64,000 bases of DNA from Gammaproteobacteria bacterium (GTDB taxonomy: Bacteria; Pseudomonadota; Gammaproteobacteria; SZUA-140), in the NCBI GenBank assembly GCA_016716465.1, contig JADJWH010000001.1, positions 1,116,001 through 1,180,000 of the forward strand, given 5' to 3'. How positions within the stretch are numbered: the stretch's first letter is position 1; every line of letters begins with the position of its first letter. A program made the translations under genes and the position numbers. The notes beneath the pieces were generated by a model, which was not told the origin of the DNA, searched no databases, and was given only the letters and a program-made list of their open reading frames with translations. Of this stretch, positions 31,502-40,999 are shown one piece after another.

Positions 31502-31681
31502 TCAGACATATTCGTCGATCTGTCCGCCGCGGGGATCATCTTTGTCGTCCCCGCCTTCCTCGCGCGGAGGCGGCTTTTCCCTGCGCGGCGGCCGGGGCCG
31601 CTCGCCGTCCGGCCCGATACGATCCACCGGACGCCGACCCCAGGTCGGCAGCGTCGGCTTGATATCCCCGATCTCCGGCAT
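31502..31681 (-). CDS. small charged protein of the flagellar cluster, unknown function
   Basis: A 59-codon gene between motB and the DUF2802 gene. The product starts MPEIGDIKPTLPTWGRRPVD, has a P/R/E/D-rich linker and ends GGQIDEYV. GGAGG lies 8 nt before ATG 31681 and the stop is 11 nt before the DUF2802 ATG, so it is very likely translated in the operon. Short proteins with an N-terminal IKPTLP motif and a C-terminal (H/Q)IDEYV-type end occur at this place in related polar-flagellar bacteria as far as I recall; no role is known. Confidence 0.72.
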   Translation of the reverse strand: MPEIGDIKPTLPTWGRRPVDRIGPDGERPRPPRREKPPPREEGGDDKDDPRGGQIDEYV

Positions 31682-31759
31682 TCCATCGACCTCCCAGGGT
31701 CGCTTGAATACCCAGAAAATTGCACATTCCGTGCCAGGAATCGGGCTTCAGGTCCCGAC

Positions 31760-33010
31760 TCAGGGCGGACCCAACGCCGCCCGCCGGTCCACGGCAAGCG
31801 GCAGGCCGAGATCGACCCTGGGCTGCTGCACCGGTGGCGCCAACTCGAGCGGGCGCTCCGGCAGCGCCGGCACGACCAACGGGGTAATCGCCCGCAACGG
31901 GCGCGGATTCGGCGGGAGGGAGATCCCCGCGCCGTTCCGGGCCGGCGGTTTGCCGCTCCCCTGCGCCTGGGCCGGTGCCTGCGGCACGACGGCCGCGCGT
32001 GGTGCCTCCACCGGCGCGGCCTCCACCGCATCCGCAGAATCGTCTGCGTTCCCCCCGGACGGAGCTTCCATCACGGCGGGGGCCGCGACTTCAACGGGCG
32101 CAGCCGCCGGGGTCGCGGGTGAATCCGGCTCAACGACAGCGGAAACCGCAGCGGGCACATCCGCCGCCACCGACTGGCGCAGGCGCTCGTCGAGCAGATG
32201 TTCGACTTCCTTGTCGGCCAGCACCACCAGCACGACGCGCCGGTTCTTCGCGCGCCCCTCGACGGTGTCATTGGTGTCGATCGGGCGATACTCGCCATAG
32301 CCTACCGCCGACAGCCGCGTCGAGGAGAGACCCTGGCGCTCGAACAGGCGTACCACGCTCGCCGCGCGCGCGGCCGACAATTCCCAGTTCGACGGATAGA
32401 CCTGCGTGGTGATGGGAACGTTGTCGGTGAACCCCTCGATACGAACCGGATTGGTGAAATCGGCCAGGATGGTCGCCAGCCGCGTGAGCACCTCGATCGC
32501 CTCGGGATGGATCTGCGCGCTGCCGCTGGGAAACAGGACACTGTCCTTGATCTCGACCTCGACCCACAGGTCGGTCATGCTGATCGAGACCAGCCCCTTG
32601 TCGACCAGCTGCTGCATGGCCTGGGCGACCTCGTCCGCGATCTTCTGGATGTCACGCGCGTTTTCCGGCGACGAGGCAACGCCGGCGCCCGGCATTTTTC
32701 CCTGCTCCGATTCCTGGTTGCTCAAGCTGGTGATCGGGACCTTGATCAGGGTGGGTTTGCTGATGATCTCGATCGAGGCGTTGGTGGCGGATTTCACCAT
32801 CTCGCCCAGCTGGATCGGCTCGAAGGATTTTTTCGGTTCGTTGAAGGCCGCCACCAGCGAATCGGACAAGACGCGGTATTTACCCGCATTGACCGAGGAA
32901 ACCGCGTACATGACGACGAAAAATGCGAACAGCAGCGTGATGAAATCCGCGTACGACACGAGCCAGCGTTCATGATTCTCGTGTTCCTCGTGCTTTTTCT
33001 TGCGCGCCAT
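31760..33010 (-). CDS. motB: flagellar stator protein MotB/MotD
   Basis: Peptidoglycan-anchored half of the proton-driven stator. The N-terminus MARKKKHEEHENHERWLVSY precedes a single membrane helix with the ion-carrying aspartate D22 (SYADFITLLFAFFVVMYA). An OmpA-like peptidoglycan-binding domain follows (about 150-265, VRIEGFTDNVPI, SNWELSAARAASVVR, GRAKNRRV). After it comes a non-domain tail of about 150 residues rich in P, A and V, giving 416 aa where about 300 is usual. The gene follows motA by 10 nt. Confidence 0.94.
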   Translation of the reverse strand: MARKKKHEEHENHERWLVSYADFITLLFAFFVVMYAVSSVNAGKYRVLSDSLVAAFNEPKKSFEPIQLGEMVKSATNASIEIISKPTLIKVPITSLSNQESEQGKMPGAGVASSPENARDIQKIADEVAQAMQQLVDKGLVSISMTDLWVEVEIKDSVLFPSGSAQIHPEAIEVLTRLATILADFTNPVRIEGFTDNVPITTQVYPSNWELSAARAASVVRLFERQGLSSTRLSAVGYGEYRPIDTNDTVEGRAKNRRVVLVVLADKEVEHLLDERLRQSVAADVPAAVSAVVEPDSPATPAAAPVEVAAPAVMEAPSGGNADDSADAVEAAPVEAPRAAVVPQAPAQAQGSGKPPARNGAGISLPPNPRPLRAITPLVVPALPERPLELAPPVQQPRVDLGLPLAVDRRAALGPP

Positions 33011-33020
33011 GGGCGTACCC

Positions 33021-33761
33021 TCAGTGGATATAGCCCTGCAGCTTGGTCTCGATGTTGCGCGGGTTCTCTCCCTCGGCGATGGAAACGATGCCCTCGATGA
33101 TCATCTCGCGGAATTGCGTGTGGACGTGCACGATCCCCTTCAGCTTGTTCGCCATCGGCAGGAAGAAGAGGTTGGCGAGACCCACGCCGTAGATCGTGGC
33201 CACGAAGGCCACCGCGATACCCGAACCCAGCTTGCTGGGATCGGCCAGATTCGCCATGACGTGGATGAGGCCCATGACGGCGCCGATGATGCCGATGGTG
33301 GGGGAGTACCCGCCCATACCCTCGAACACCTTGGCCGCCTGGGTATCGTGATATTCATGGACGCCCACCTCGACTTCCATGATGGCGCGGATCGCCTCCG
33401 GGTCGCTGCCGTCGACCAGCAGCTGCAGCCCCTTGCGGGCGAACTGATCGGGCTCGCTCTCGGTGATCGACTCCAGGCCGAGCAGGCCCTCCTTGCGCGC
33501 GATGTTGCTCCAGTTGACGATCTTCTGGATGGCCTCCGCCGCGGCCACCTTGGGCGGCAGAATGACCCACATGGCCATCTTGAGCGAGCGCATGAAGATG
33601 CTGAACGGTGACTGGATCAGAATGGCGCCGAGGGTGCCGCCAAACACGATGAGGAACGCCGTCAACTGCAGCAGCGACGAGAGGTGTCCGCCTTCCAGGG
33701 CGTTGCCTCCGAGTATCGCGATGAAGGCAAGCGCGATGCCGGCGATGCTCAGAATATCCAA
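33021..33761 (-). CDS. motA: flagellar stator protein MotA/MotC (PomA-like)
   Basis: Four-helix stator subunit of 246 aa that with MotB conducts ions and turns the rotor. MDILSIAGIALAFIAILGGN is the first helix. The membrane pair near 150-205 contains GGYSPTIGIIGAVMGLIHVM and ATIYGVGLANLFFLP with the conserved prolines. The N-terminal sequence and the absence of the long MotA cytoplasmic insert fit the MotC/PomA group used by polar flagella. It lies 198 nt downstream of fliA, with no che genes between. Confidence 0.94.
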   Translation of the reverse strand: MDILSIAGIALAFIAILGGNALEGGHLSSLLQLTAFLIVFGGTLGAILIQSPFSIFMRSLKMAMWVILPPKVAAAEAIQKIVNWSNIARKEGLLGLESITESEPDQFARKGLQLLVDGSDPEAIRAIMEVEVGVHEYHDTQAAKVFEGMGGYSPTIGIIGAVMGLIHVMANLADPSKLGSGIAVAFVATIYGVGLANLFFLPMANKLKGIVHVHTQFREMIIEGIVSIAEGENPRNIETKLQGYIH

Positions 33762-33959
33762 GACCTATCTCCCCCTCACCACAAGCCCGGCCGCGCGTGC
33801 AACCGCGTCCGCCGGGGCGGACGTGGCGGCGCCCGTCACTCGCGCATTGCCGGCCGATCCTTGCATAAAACCGTATCCCGTTCCCTGTCCGTGTCCCGAC
33901 TCCGGGCCCTCCTCCCCGGCGCGCCGCGCTAGCGCGGGCGGCGGGACCGCGAGGATGGC

Positions 33960-34697
33960 TCAGTCATTCGTCCTCCAGTGACCGAGCCTGGACTGCAGTC
34001 GGACCAGGGCCTGGCTGTGGATCTGGCTGACGCGCGACTCGCTGACGCCGATGACCGCGCCGATTTCGCGCAGGTTCAGATCCTCTTCGTAGTAGAGCGT
34101 CAGCACCAGCCGTTCACGGTCCGGCAACCCCGAGATCGCCTCGGCGAGGTTGCGCTTGAAGTCGTCGTGCTGCACGCCCTCGAACGGTCCGTTGTCACTC
34201 TTGCCTAGACGCGACGGCACGGCGTCCTCGCTCATGCCCATTTCCTCGAAGCTGAGCAGACGGCAACCGCTCGCGTCCTGCAGGGTCTTGTGGTATTCGT
34301 CCAGACTCATGCCGAGCAGCTTGGCGACCTCGTGATCCTTCGCGTCGCGCCCGGTCGCGTTCTCGACCTCGCGCACGGCGTCGGCGACCTGGCGCGCCTT
34401 GCGGTGCACCGAGCGCGGCGCCCAGTCGCCCTTGCGGATCTCGTCGAGCATCGCGCCGCGGATGCGGATGCCGGCATAGGTCTCGAAGCTCGCGCCCTGC
34501 CCGGCATCGTAGTTGCGCGCCGCCTCGAGCAGGCCGATCATGCCGGCCTGGATCAGGTCGTCGACCTGCACGCTGGGCGGCAACCGGCTCATGATGTGAT
34601 AGGCGATGCGTTTGACCAGCGAGGCGTACTGCGTCACCACCTCCTGATATCCGTTTCCATCATTGTCTGCGGGTGTGTACATGGCTGGTTTATTCAT
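33960..34697 (-). CDS. fliA: flagellar sigma factor FliA (sigma-28)
   Basis: RNA polymerase sigma factor for late flagellar genes, 245 aa. Region 2 (VKRIAYHIMSRLPPSVQVDDLIQAGMIGLLEAA... GIRIRGAMLDEIRKGDWAPR) and region 4 (YYEEDLNLREIGAVIGVSESRVSQIHSQAL) are both complete. It overlaps the flhG stop by 4 nt. Its cognate promoter is present before fliC at 62440-62466. Confidence 0.96.
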   Translation of the reverse strand: MNKPAMYTPADNDGNGYQEVVTQYASLVKRIAYHIMSRLPPSVQVDDLIQAGMIGLLEAARNYDAGQGASFETYAGIRIRGAMLDEIRKGDWAPRSVHRKARQVADAVREVENATGRDAKDHEVAKLLGMSLDEYHKTLQDASGCRLLSFEEMGMSEDAVPSRLGKSDNGPFEGVQHDDFKRNLAEAISGLPDRERLVLTLYYEEDLNLREIGAVIGVSESRVSQIHSQALVRLQSRLGHWRTND

Positions 34698-35587
34698 ATT
34701 GTCCCTACGGTTGTCCTGCCGCCCTTGTTATTCATGAACAGTCTTTCCACGAAGAACTCGATACGTCCGCTCGCGGCGCGCGGGACGGGCCACTGCTCGA
34801 TCTTCTGCCCGATCTTGGCGAAGGAAAGCGCCGCCTTGCTGCGCGGATAGGCGTCGACCAGCGTGCGCTGCTTCTGCACCGCCTTGCGCAGGAATTCGTC
34901 ATACGGGACCGCGCCCATGTAGTCGAGGCTGACGTCGAGGAAGCGGTCGGCGACCTTGGCGAGCTTCTTGTACAGCTCGTTGCCCTCCTGCGCCCCGTGC
35001 ACCATGTTCGCCAGCACGCGAAAGCGGTCCACCCCGTACTCGCGATGCATGACCTTGATCATCGCGTAGGCGTCGGTGATCGAGGCGGGTTCGTCGCACA
35101 CGACCACCACCACCTCGTGCGCCGCGCGCACATAGGTCACCACCCCGTCGGATATCCCCGCGGCGGTGTCGACCAGCAGGATCTCGGGATTGAAATCGAG
35201 GGTGCTGAAGGCGCGGATCAGCCCGGCGTGCTCGGCGGGACTGAGCTCCGCCATGCGCTTGACCCCCGACGAGGCGGGAATGATGCGCAGGCCGTGCGGA
35301 CCCTCGACGAGGATGTCGTCGAGCGTGCAATCGCCGTTGATCACGTGCGAGAGGTTCACGCCCGGATGCAGTCCGAGCAGAACGTCCACGTTCGCCAGGC
35401 CGAGATCGGCGTCCATCAGCAGGACGCGCCGCCCTCTCATGGCGAGCGTCACGCCGAGGTTGATCGAGACGTTGGTCTTGCCGACCCCGCCCTTGCCGCC
35501 CGTCACCGCGATGACGCGCACCGGCGTCTGGCGGGAAAATTCATGCAGACCGGCCGCCTGGGACAGTCCCTTGTCAGACATAAGCAT
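34694..35587 (-). CDS. flhG: flagellar number regulator FlhG/FleN (MinD-like ATPase)
   Basis: MinD/ParA-type ATPase that restricts flagellar number and, in Pseudomonas, antagonises FleQ. The deviant Walker A is GGKGGVGKTN at 30-39, followed by LLMDADLGLANVDVLLGL and ILVDTAAGISDGV. The end keeps the conserved C-terminal amphipathic stretch. The length is 297 aa. It overlaps flhF by 14 nt and fliA by 4 nt, so flhF-flhG-fliA is one coupled unit. Confidence 0.95.
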   Translation of the reverse strand: MLMSDKGLSQAAGLHEFSRQTPVRVIAVTGGKGGVGKTNVSINLGVTLAMRGRRVLLMDADLGLANVDVLLGLHPGVNLSHVINGDCTLDDILVEGPHGLRIIPASSGVKRMAELSPAEHAGLIRAFSTLDFNPEILLVDTAAGISDGVVTYVRAAHEVVVVVCDEPASITDAYAMIKVMHREYGVDRFRVLANMVHGAQEGNELYKKLAKVADRFLDVSLDYMGAVPYDEFLRKAVQKQRTLVDAYPRSKAALSFAKIGQKIEQWPVPRAASGRIEFFVERLFMNNKGGRTTVGTI

Positions 35588-36845
35588 TGGCCATTTCCTT
35601 TCCGAAACTGAGTGCGATCAAATCTTCGTTGATGTGGGATTCCGAGTTTTTCATCGTCTCCACGCCGCGCGCGAGCAGGGCCCCGGCGCGCGCCGGGTGC
35701 AGATCCTCCGGCACCCGCTGGCCGTCGCTGTAGAACGCGATCGGGAGTGCGCGGCTGATCGCCGTGCTGACCGCGCCTCCAATGCAGGTGGCCTCGTCCA
35801 GCTTGGTCAGGATGCAGCCGTCGGGCCGGAATACGCCGAAGGCATCCGCCACGTCCTCCAGCCCCGACAGGCGCGTGGTGGCCGAGAGCAGCAGCAGGGT
35901 CTTCTTGTTCAGGTGTTCCTTGTCGAGCAGTTCCGCCTGCCGCTGCAGGCCGCTGTCGTGCTGACCCATGCCGGTGGTGTCGATGAGGATCAGACGACGG
36001 TCGCACAGATCATTGAGCACCTTGCGCAGTTCGTCGCGGCTGTCGGCGGTCCGGACGGGAACGTCCAGGATTCGCCCGTAGGTGCGCAGTTGCTCGTAGG
36101 CGCCGACGCGGTAGTTGTCGATGGTGATCAGCGCCACCTGGCGGCTGCCGTGGCGCAGCGCGTAGCGCGCGGCGAGCTTGGCGGCGGTGGTCGTCTTGCC
36201 CACCCCGGTCGGTCCGACCAGGGCGACGATGCCGCCCTCGTCGAGGATGTCATCGCCATACAGCGGGACGCAGCTCGCAAGCACGTTCAGTGCGCGCTGC
36301 CACAGCGCCTCGATGTCGCCATCGAGGCGGCCGAGGCCGTCGACCAGCCGGCGGCTCTGCGCCGCGGTCAGGCCGAAGCACATCAGGCGCTGGATCAGTT
36401 CGACGGCGGCCGGTTCGCGCCGCGCGAACTGGCCCCAGGCGAGGCTCGACAACTGGTTTTCCATCATCAGGCGCATGCGGTTGAGTTCGGCGCGCAGTTC
36501 GACCAGCGTCGGTTCCTGACTCCAGATGCTTCCGTTGGCGTCGAATACCGGCGCGCCGGTGCGGGAAACGGACGCCGGTTCCGCAGCCGGACGGCTGACC
36601 GGGGCCTCCGCGGCGGTCTTGCGCACCGGGGTGCCGGCCGTCTGGGCCTCCGTCGACCTGGTCTCGCCGGGGAATTCGCCCTTCACCGCCTTGAACACGG
36701 TCTCGTCGTAATCGACCGCCGCCACGATCTCCACGCCGCCGTTGACGCGGCTGTTGGAGAGGATCACGGCGTCCGGCCCCTGTTCCTCGCGCACCATGCG
36801 GATCGCCTGGCGGATGTCCGGTGCAAAGAATCGTTTTATCTTCAT
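35574..36845 (-). CDS. flhF: SRP-like GTPase FlhF (polar flagellar placement)
   Basis: Signal-recognition-type GTPase that recruits the first flagellar parts to the cell pole. A B domain of low complexity (about 60-110) precedes the N and G domains. G1 is GPTGVGKT at 211-218, then LITIDNYRVGAYEQL and LILIDTTGMGQHD, and TKLDEATCIGGAVSTAI near the end. The length of 423 aa is in family range. Presence of flhF with flhG indicates a polar flagellum. flhA ends 46 nt upstream. Confidence 0.96.
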   Translation of the reverse strand: MKIKRFFAPDIRQAIRMVREEQGPDAVILSNSRVNGGVEIVAAVDYDETVFKAVKGEFPGETRSTEAQTAGTPVRKTAAEAPVSRPAAEPASVSRTGAPVFDANGSIWSQEPTLVELRAELNRMRLMMENQLSSLAWGQFARREPAAVELIQRLMCFGLTAAQSRRLVDGLGRLDGDIEALWQRALNVLASCVPLYGDDILDEGGIVALVGPTGVGKTTTAAKLAARYALRHGSRQVALITIDNYRVGAYEQLRTYGRILDVPVRTADSRDELRKVLNDLCDRRLILIDTTGMGQHDSGLQRQAELLDKEHLNKKTLLLLSATTRLSGLEDVADAFGVFRPDGCILTKLDEATCIGGAVSTAISRALPIAFYSDGQRVPEDLHPARAGALLARGVETMKNSESHINEDLIALSFGKEMANAYV

Positions 36846-36890
36846 GGTTCGCCTCGTTCAGCGCCGCGCCGCGGGCGGCGGTCTTCGTCG

Positions 36891-39002
36891 TCAGCGGTCC
36901 GGCCGACCGATGTTGGCGACGATCTTGATCTGCCGGTTGTCCGGTATCTCGTCATAGGACAGCACGTTCATGGCCGGGATCGTGTGGCGCGTGAAGCGCG
37001 CCATGACCATCCGCAGCGCCGGCGATACCAGCAGCACGACCGGCTGCCCCGCCATCTCCTGCCGCTGCGCCGCCTGCAACAGCGACTGATGCAGACGGTC
37101 GGCCAGTCCCGGCTCGAGGGCCATGCCGCCGGCCCCCTGGGTGCGCAGAGTCTCGTGCAATAACTGTTCCAACGTCTGATCCAGGGTGATCACCGGCAGC
37201 TCGCTGCCCAATCCGCTGATGTTTTGCGTGATCAGGCGGCCGAGGGCGACACGCACGGAGCCGGTGAGGGCGCCGGGGTCTTGACTGGTGGCGGAGGCTG
37301 ACGCCAGATTTTCCACGATCGTGCGCATATCGCGGATCGGCACCTTCTCCTCCAGCAGGTTGCGCAGCACCTTCTGCACGGTGCCGAGCGGGAGCGAATC
37401 CGGCACCAGGCCATCGACCAGCTTGGGCGAGACCTTGGCGAGATTGTCCAGCAGTTGCTGCACCTCCTCGCGGCCGAGCAGCTCATGCGCGTGGGTCTGC
37501 AGGATGTGATTGAGGTGGGTGGCGATCACCGTGCTGGTGTCGACCACGGTATATCCCATGGTCTGGGCCTGGTCGCGCTGGTTCGGCTCGATCCACACGG
37601 CATCCATGCCGAAGGCCGGGTCCTTGGTCTCTATCCCGGGCAGCTTGCCGAACACGCGCCCGGGATTGATCGCCAGTTCGCGGTCCGGAAAGACCTCCGC
37701 CTCGCCCAGCGTGACGCCCATCAGCGTGATGCGGTAGGCGCTCGGCGCCAGTTCGAGGTTGTCGCGGATGTGGACCGGCGGGACCAGGAAACCGATCTCC
37801 TGCGTCAGCTTCTTGCGCACGCCCTTGATCCGGCTCATCAACTGTCCGCCCTGATTCTTGTCCACCAGCGGGATCAGGCGGTAGCCGACCTCGAGCCCGA
37901 CGGTGTCCACCGGCACCACGTCCTCCCAGCTGAGCTCGCGCGACTCGTTCGGTTTCTGTTCCGCCGTCGCCACTTCGCGCGCCTGCGCCGCCTGTTGCTG
38001 CGCGCGCGCGGGCCGCATCTTGCGCTGATGGATCATGTAGCTGCCGGCCCCGGCGATCCCGGCCAGGGTCAGGAAGGCGACATTCGGCATGCCCGGTACG
38101 ATGCCGAGCAGGCCCATGACGCCGGCCGTCACGGCCAGCGCGCGCGGGCTGTCGAACATCTGGCTGAGCAACTGCTTGCCCATGTCCTGTTCGCTTGACA
38201 CCCGTGTCACCATGATGGCCGCGGCAGTCGACAGCACGAGGCCGGGGATCTGCGCAACCAGACCGTCGCCGATGGTGAGCAGGGTGTAGTTGTGCACGGC
38301 GTTGGCGAAGACCATATCGTGCTGCATCATGCCGATGGCGAGCCCGCCGATGATGTTGATGAACAGGATGAGGATTCCGGCGATCGCGTCGCCGCGAACG
38401 AACTTGCTGGCGCCGTCCATGGAGCCGTAGAAATCCGCCTCCGCCACTACGTCGGCGCGGCGGCGCTTGGCCTCGTCCTGGCCGATGATGCCGGCGTTGA
38501 GGTCGGCATCGATGGCCATCTGCTTGCCGGGCATCGAATCCAGGGTGAAGCGCGCGCTGACCTCGGAGATGCGCCCGGCGCCCTTGGTCACGACCACGAA
38601 GTTGATGATGACCAGAATGGCGAACACGATGAGACCGACCGCGTAGTTGCCCCCGACGACGAACTCGCCGAACGATTCGATCACCTGGCCGGCCGCGTCC
38701 GCCCCGGTATGCCCCTCGAGCAGGACCACGCGCGTGGAGGCGATGTTGAGGGCGAGCCGCAGCAGGGTCGCCAGCAGCAGCACCGTGGGGAAGGTGGCGA
38801 AGTCCAGCGGCCGCTGCGTATACACGCAGGCGAGGATGATGACCAGCGACAGCGCGATGTTGAAGGTGAAGAACACGTCGAGCATCAGCGGCGGCAGCGG
38901 CACCACCAGCATCGCCAGCAGCGCCAGCATCAGCAGCGGGGCCCCCAGCATGCCGTGGCGGCCGATATCGCGGATGCTGCCCAGTACGTTTGCCTCAGCC
39001 AT
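36891..39002 (-). CDS. flhA: flagellar export apparatus protein FlhA
   Basis: Core export-gate protein of 703 aa. Eight hydrophobic segments fill the first 330 residues (from LMLALLAMLVVPLPPLMLDV), and the conserved FHIPEP-type loop is present as GRISEVSARFTLDSMPGKQMAIDADLNAG. The large cytosolic domain then binds substrate-chaperone complexes. It follows flhB after 57 nt. I see no convincing promoter in that space. Confidence 0.97.
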   Translation of the reverse strand: MAEANVLGSIRDIGRHGMLGAPLLMLALLAMLVVPLPPLMLDVFFTFNIALSLVIILACVYTQRPLDFATFPTVLLLATLLRLALNIASTRVVLLEGHTGADAAGQVIESFGEFVVGGNYAVGLIVFAILVIINFVVVTKGAGRISEVSARFTLDSMPGKQMAIDADLNAGIIGQDEAKRRRADVVAEADFYGSMDGASKFVRGDAIAGILILFINIIGGLAIGMMQHDMVFANAVHNYTLLTIGDGLVAQIPGLVLSTAAAIMVTRVSSEQDMGKQLLSQMFDSPRALAVTAGVMGLLGIVPGMPNVAFLTLAGIAGAGSYMIHQRKMRPARAQQQAAQAREVATAEQKPNESRELSWEDVVPVDTVGLEVGYRLIPLVDKNQGGQLMSRIKGVRKKLTQEIGFLVPPVHIRDNLELAPSAYRITLMGVTLGEAEVFPDRELAINPGRVFGKLPGIETKDPAFGMDAVWIEPNQRDQAQTMGYTVVDTSTVIATHLNHILQTHAHELLGREEVQQLLDNLAKVSPKLVDGLVPDSLPLGTVQKVLRNLLEEKVPIRDMRTIVENLASASATSQDPGALTGSVRVALGRLITQNISGLGSELPVITLDQTLEQLLHETLRTQGAGGMALEPGLADRLHQSLLQAAQRQEMAGQPVVLLVSPALRMVMARFTRHTIPAMNVLSYDEIPDNRQIKIVANIGRPDR

Positions 39003-39059
39003 GTGCGTTCCTCGTTCGCGTATCTGCGTTCATGTTCACTGCGTCCGGTGCCGGCGGCG

Positions 39060-40193
39060 TCATTCGTCGCGTCGCAGGTCGTCCGGAATCGGTAGATCGT
39101 TGAATTCCTTGTGCGCGCCGGCCCCGCGCCGCGGCCGGCGGCGCAGCTGGTAGGCGTAGGCCAGGATCTGCGCCACCGCCAGGAACAGGCCCGACGGGAT
39201 CTCCTGGTCCAGGCGCGTGCTGTAGAAGATGGCGCGCGCGAGCGGCGGAGCGGACAGGATCGGCACCTTGTGCCTGAGCGCCATGTTCCTGATTTCCATG
39301 GCGACGAGATCCTTGCCCTTGGCCACGACTACCGGCGCCGACATCCGGGCCTGGTCGTAGCGCAGCGCCACCGCATAGTGCGTCGGGTTGGTGATGACCA
39401 CGTCGGCTTTCGGCACCGCGTCCATCATGCGGCGGCGCGACTGCTCATGCTGGATCTCGCGGATGCGGCGTTTCATCTCCGGGCTTCCGTCCGTCTGGCG
39501 GAATTCGTCCTTGATCTCCTGGCGTGTCATCCGGAGTTGCTTGTTGTGGTCCCAGATCTGGAACGGGACATCGATGGCGGCGATCACGATCATGGCCCCG
39601 CTCAGGATCAGAAAGGCATGCAGCAGCAGCGTTCCGGCATCGGCGATCGCCGGATTAACGTCCTCGCCGCCCAGCCCGAGCAGCGCCTCCGCGTTCCCCA
39701 TCAGGATCAGAATGGCGACCGCCAGCACGACACAGAACTTGGCGAGCGCCTTGACCAGCTCGACCAGGCCACGCACGGCGAATATGCGGCCCACGCCCTT
39801 GATCGGATCGAGCTTGTCCCACTTGAAGGACATCGCCTTGGCGCTGAAGGACCATCCGCTCAGGGCCATCGGCGCGAGCAGCGCGGCCGCCACCACCAGG
39901 ACGAAGAACGGCATCAGCGCGCCGGTCGACTCGAAGATCGCCTGCTGCAGCTTGAGCAGCATGGTGGCGGGATCCATCAGCTCCGCGCGCGGGACGGCGA
40001 AGGAAAGCTCCATCGTGCGCAGGTTCTGGCGCACGATGCCGTCCCCGAGCAGCATCATGCCGGCGGCGGAGATCAGCAGCACGGCCATGGTGGTAAGCTC
40101 GCGCGAGCGCGGCACCTGGCCGCGTTCGCGTGCCTCCTGCAGGCGCTTGGGGGTGGCCTGTTCGGTGCGTTCCTGCGCGGAATGTTCCGACAC
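39060..40193 (-). CDS. flhB: flagellar export apparatus protein FlhB
   Basis: Substrate-specificity switch of the export apparatus, 377 aa. Four membrane segments are followed by the cytosolic domain with the autocleavage motif NPTH at 269-272 (VVITNPTHYAVALRYD). The N-terminal ERTEQATPKRLQEARERGQV is the family hallmark. It starts 4 nt after fliR, so they are coupled. Its switch is normally triggered by FliK, also present. Confidence 0.97.
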   Translation of the reverse strand: MSEHSAQERTEQATPKRLQEARERGQVPRSRELTTMAVLLISAAGMMLLGDGIVRQNLRTMELSFAVPRAELMDPATMLLKLQQAIFESTGALMPFFVLVVAAALLAPMALSGWSFSAKAMSFKWDKLDPIKGVGRIFAVRGLVELVKALAKFCVVLAVAILILMGNAEALLGLGGEDVNPAIADAGTLLLHAFLILSGAMIVIAAIDVPFQIWDHNKQLRMTRQEIKDEFRQTDGSPEMKRRIREIQHEQSRRRMMDAVPKADVVITNPTHYAVALRYDQARMSAPVVVAKGKDLVAMEIRNMALRHKVPILSAPPLARAIFYSTRLDQEIPSGLFLAVAQILAYAYQLRRRPRRGAGAHKEFNDLPIPDDLRRDE

Positions 40194-40197
40194 GGCG

Positions 40198-40971
40198 CTA
40201 CTCCGTCGTCATCGCACGGATCGCGTCGAAGGCGCTCTCGGTCATGCTCGAGAACTGCGGCGCGAACAGCGGCAGCGACAGCAGAATGAAAATGAACCCG
40301 AGCATGAGCGAGATCGGGAACCCGATGACGAAGATATTGAGCTGGGGTGCGGCACGCATCATGACGCCGAAGGCGGCGTTGACGAGGAGCAGCGAGGCCA
40401 GGGCCGGCAGGGAGATGATCAACGCGCCCTTGAAGATCCATCCCGCCCATTCGAGCAGCACCCACAGGCCGTTTCCGCGGATCGACCCGAGCGCCACCGG
40501 AATCGTCCGGAAGCTGTCGACGAGGGTCTCGATCAGGATCAGGTGGCCGTTCAGCACGAGGAAGATCAGTGTGGCCAGGACAATATAGAACTGGCTCACC
40601 ACCGGAACCGTGACGCCGTTGGCAGGATCCATCATCTGGGCGAACCCCAGCCCCATGGTCTGACCGATCAGATTGCCGCCCATTTCCACCGCGCTGAACA
40701 CCAGCCGCATCAGGAAGCCCATTGCGAGCCCGGTCATGACCTGGGCGCCGGCGATCAGGATGCCCTGGACGCTCGCGGGATCGACCTGCGGGCCCGGCGG
40801 CAGCACGGGCGCCACGACCAGGGTCAGCGCCAGGGCGATGCCGACACGGAACCGCATCGGCACGACGCGCACGCCCAGGATCGGCGCCACCGTCACCAGG
40901 GCGGCGATGCGGAAGAACGGCCACAGGAAACCCGTGAGCCATTGCGTCAGTTCCTGGTCCGTGAAGTTCAT
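40198..40971 (-). CDS. fliR: flagellar export apparatus protein FliR
   Basis: Six-helix member of the FliPQR export core, 257 aa. The hydrophobic profile and segments PMRFRVGIALALTLVVAPVL and GEIIGQTMGLG-like GGNLIGQTMGLGFAQMMDPA are family-typical, with a following VSQFYIVLATLIFLVLNGHL. fliQ ends 28 nt upstream and flhB begins 4 nt after it. Confidence 0.95.
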   Translation of the reverse strand: MNFTDQELTQWLTGFLWPFFRIAALVTVAPILGVRVVPMRFRVGIALALTLVVAPVLPPGPQVDPASVQGILIAGAQVMTGLAMGFLMRLVFSAVEMGGNLIGQTMGLGFAQMMDPANGVTVPVVSQFYIVLATLIFLVLNGHLILIETLVDSFRTIPVALGSIRGNGLWVLLEWAGWIFKGALIISLPALASLLLVNAAFGVMMRAAPQLNIFVIGFPISLMLGFIFILLSLPLFAPQFSSMTESAFDAIRAMTTE

Positions 40972-40999
40972 CTGTGCATCACCCCGCAGCCCCTTCCGC

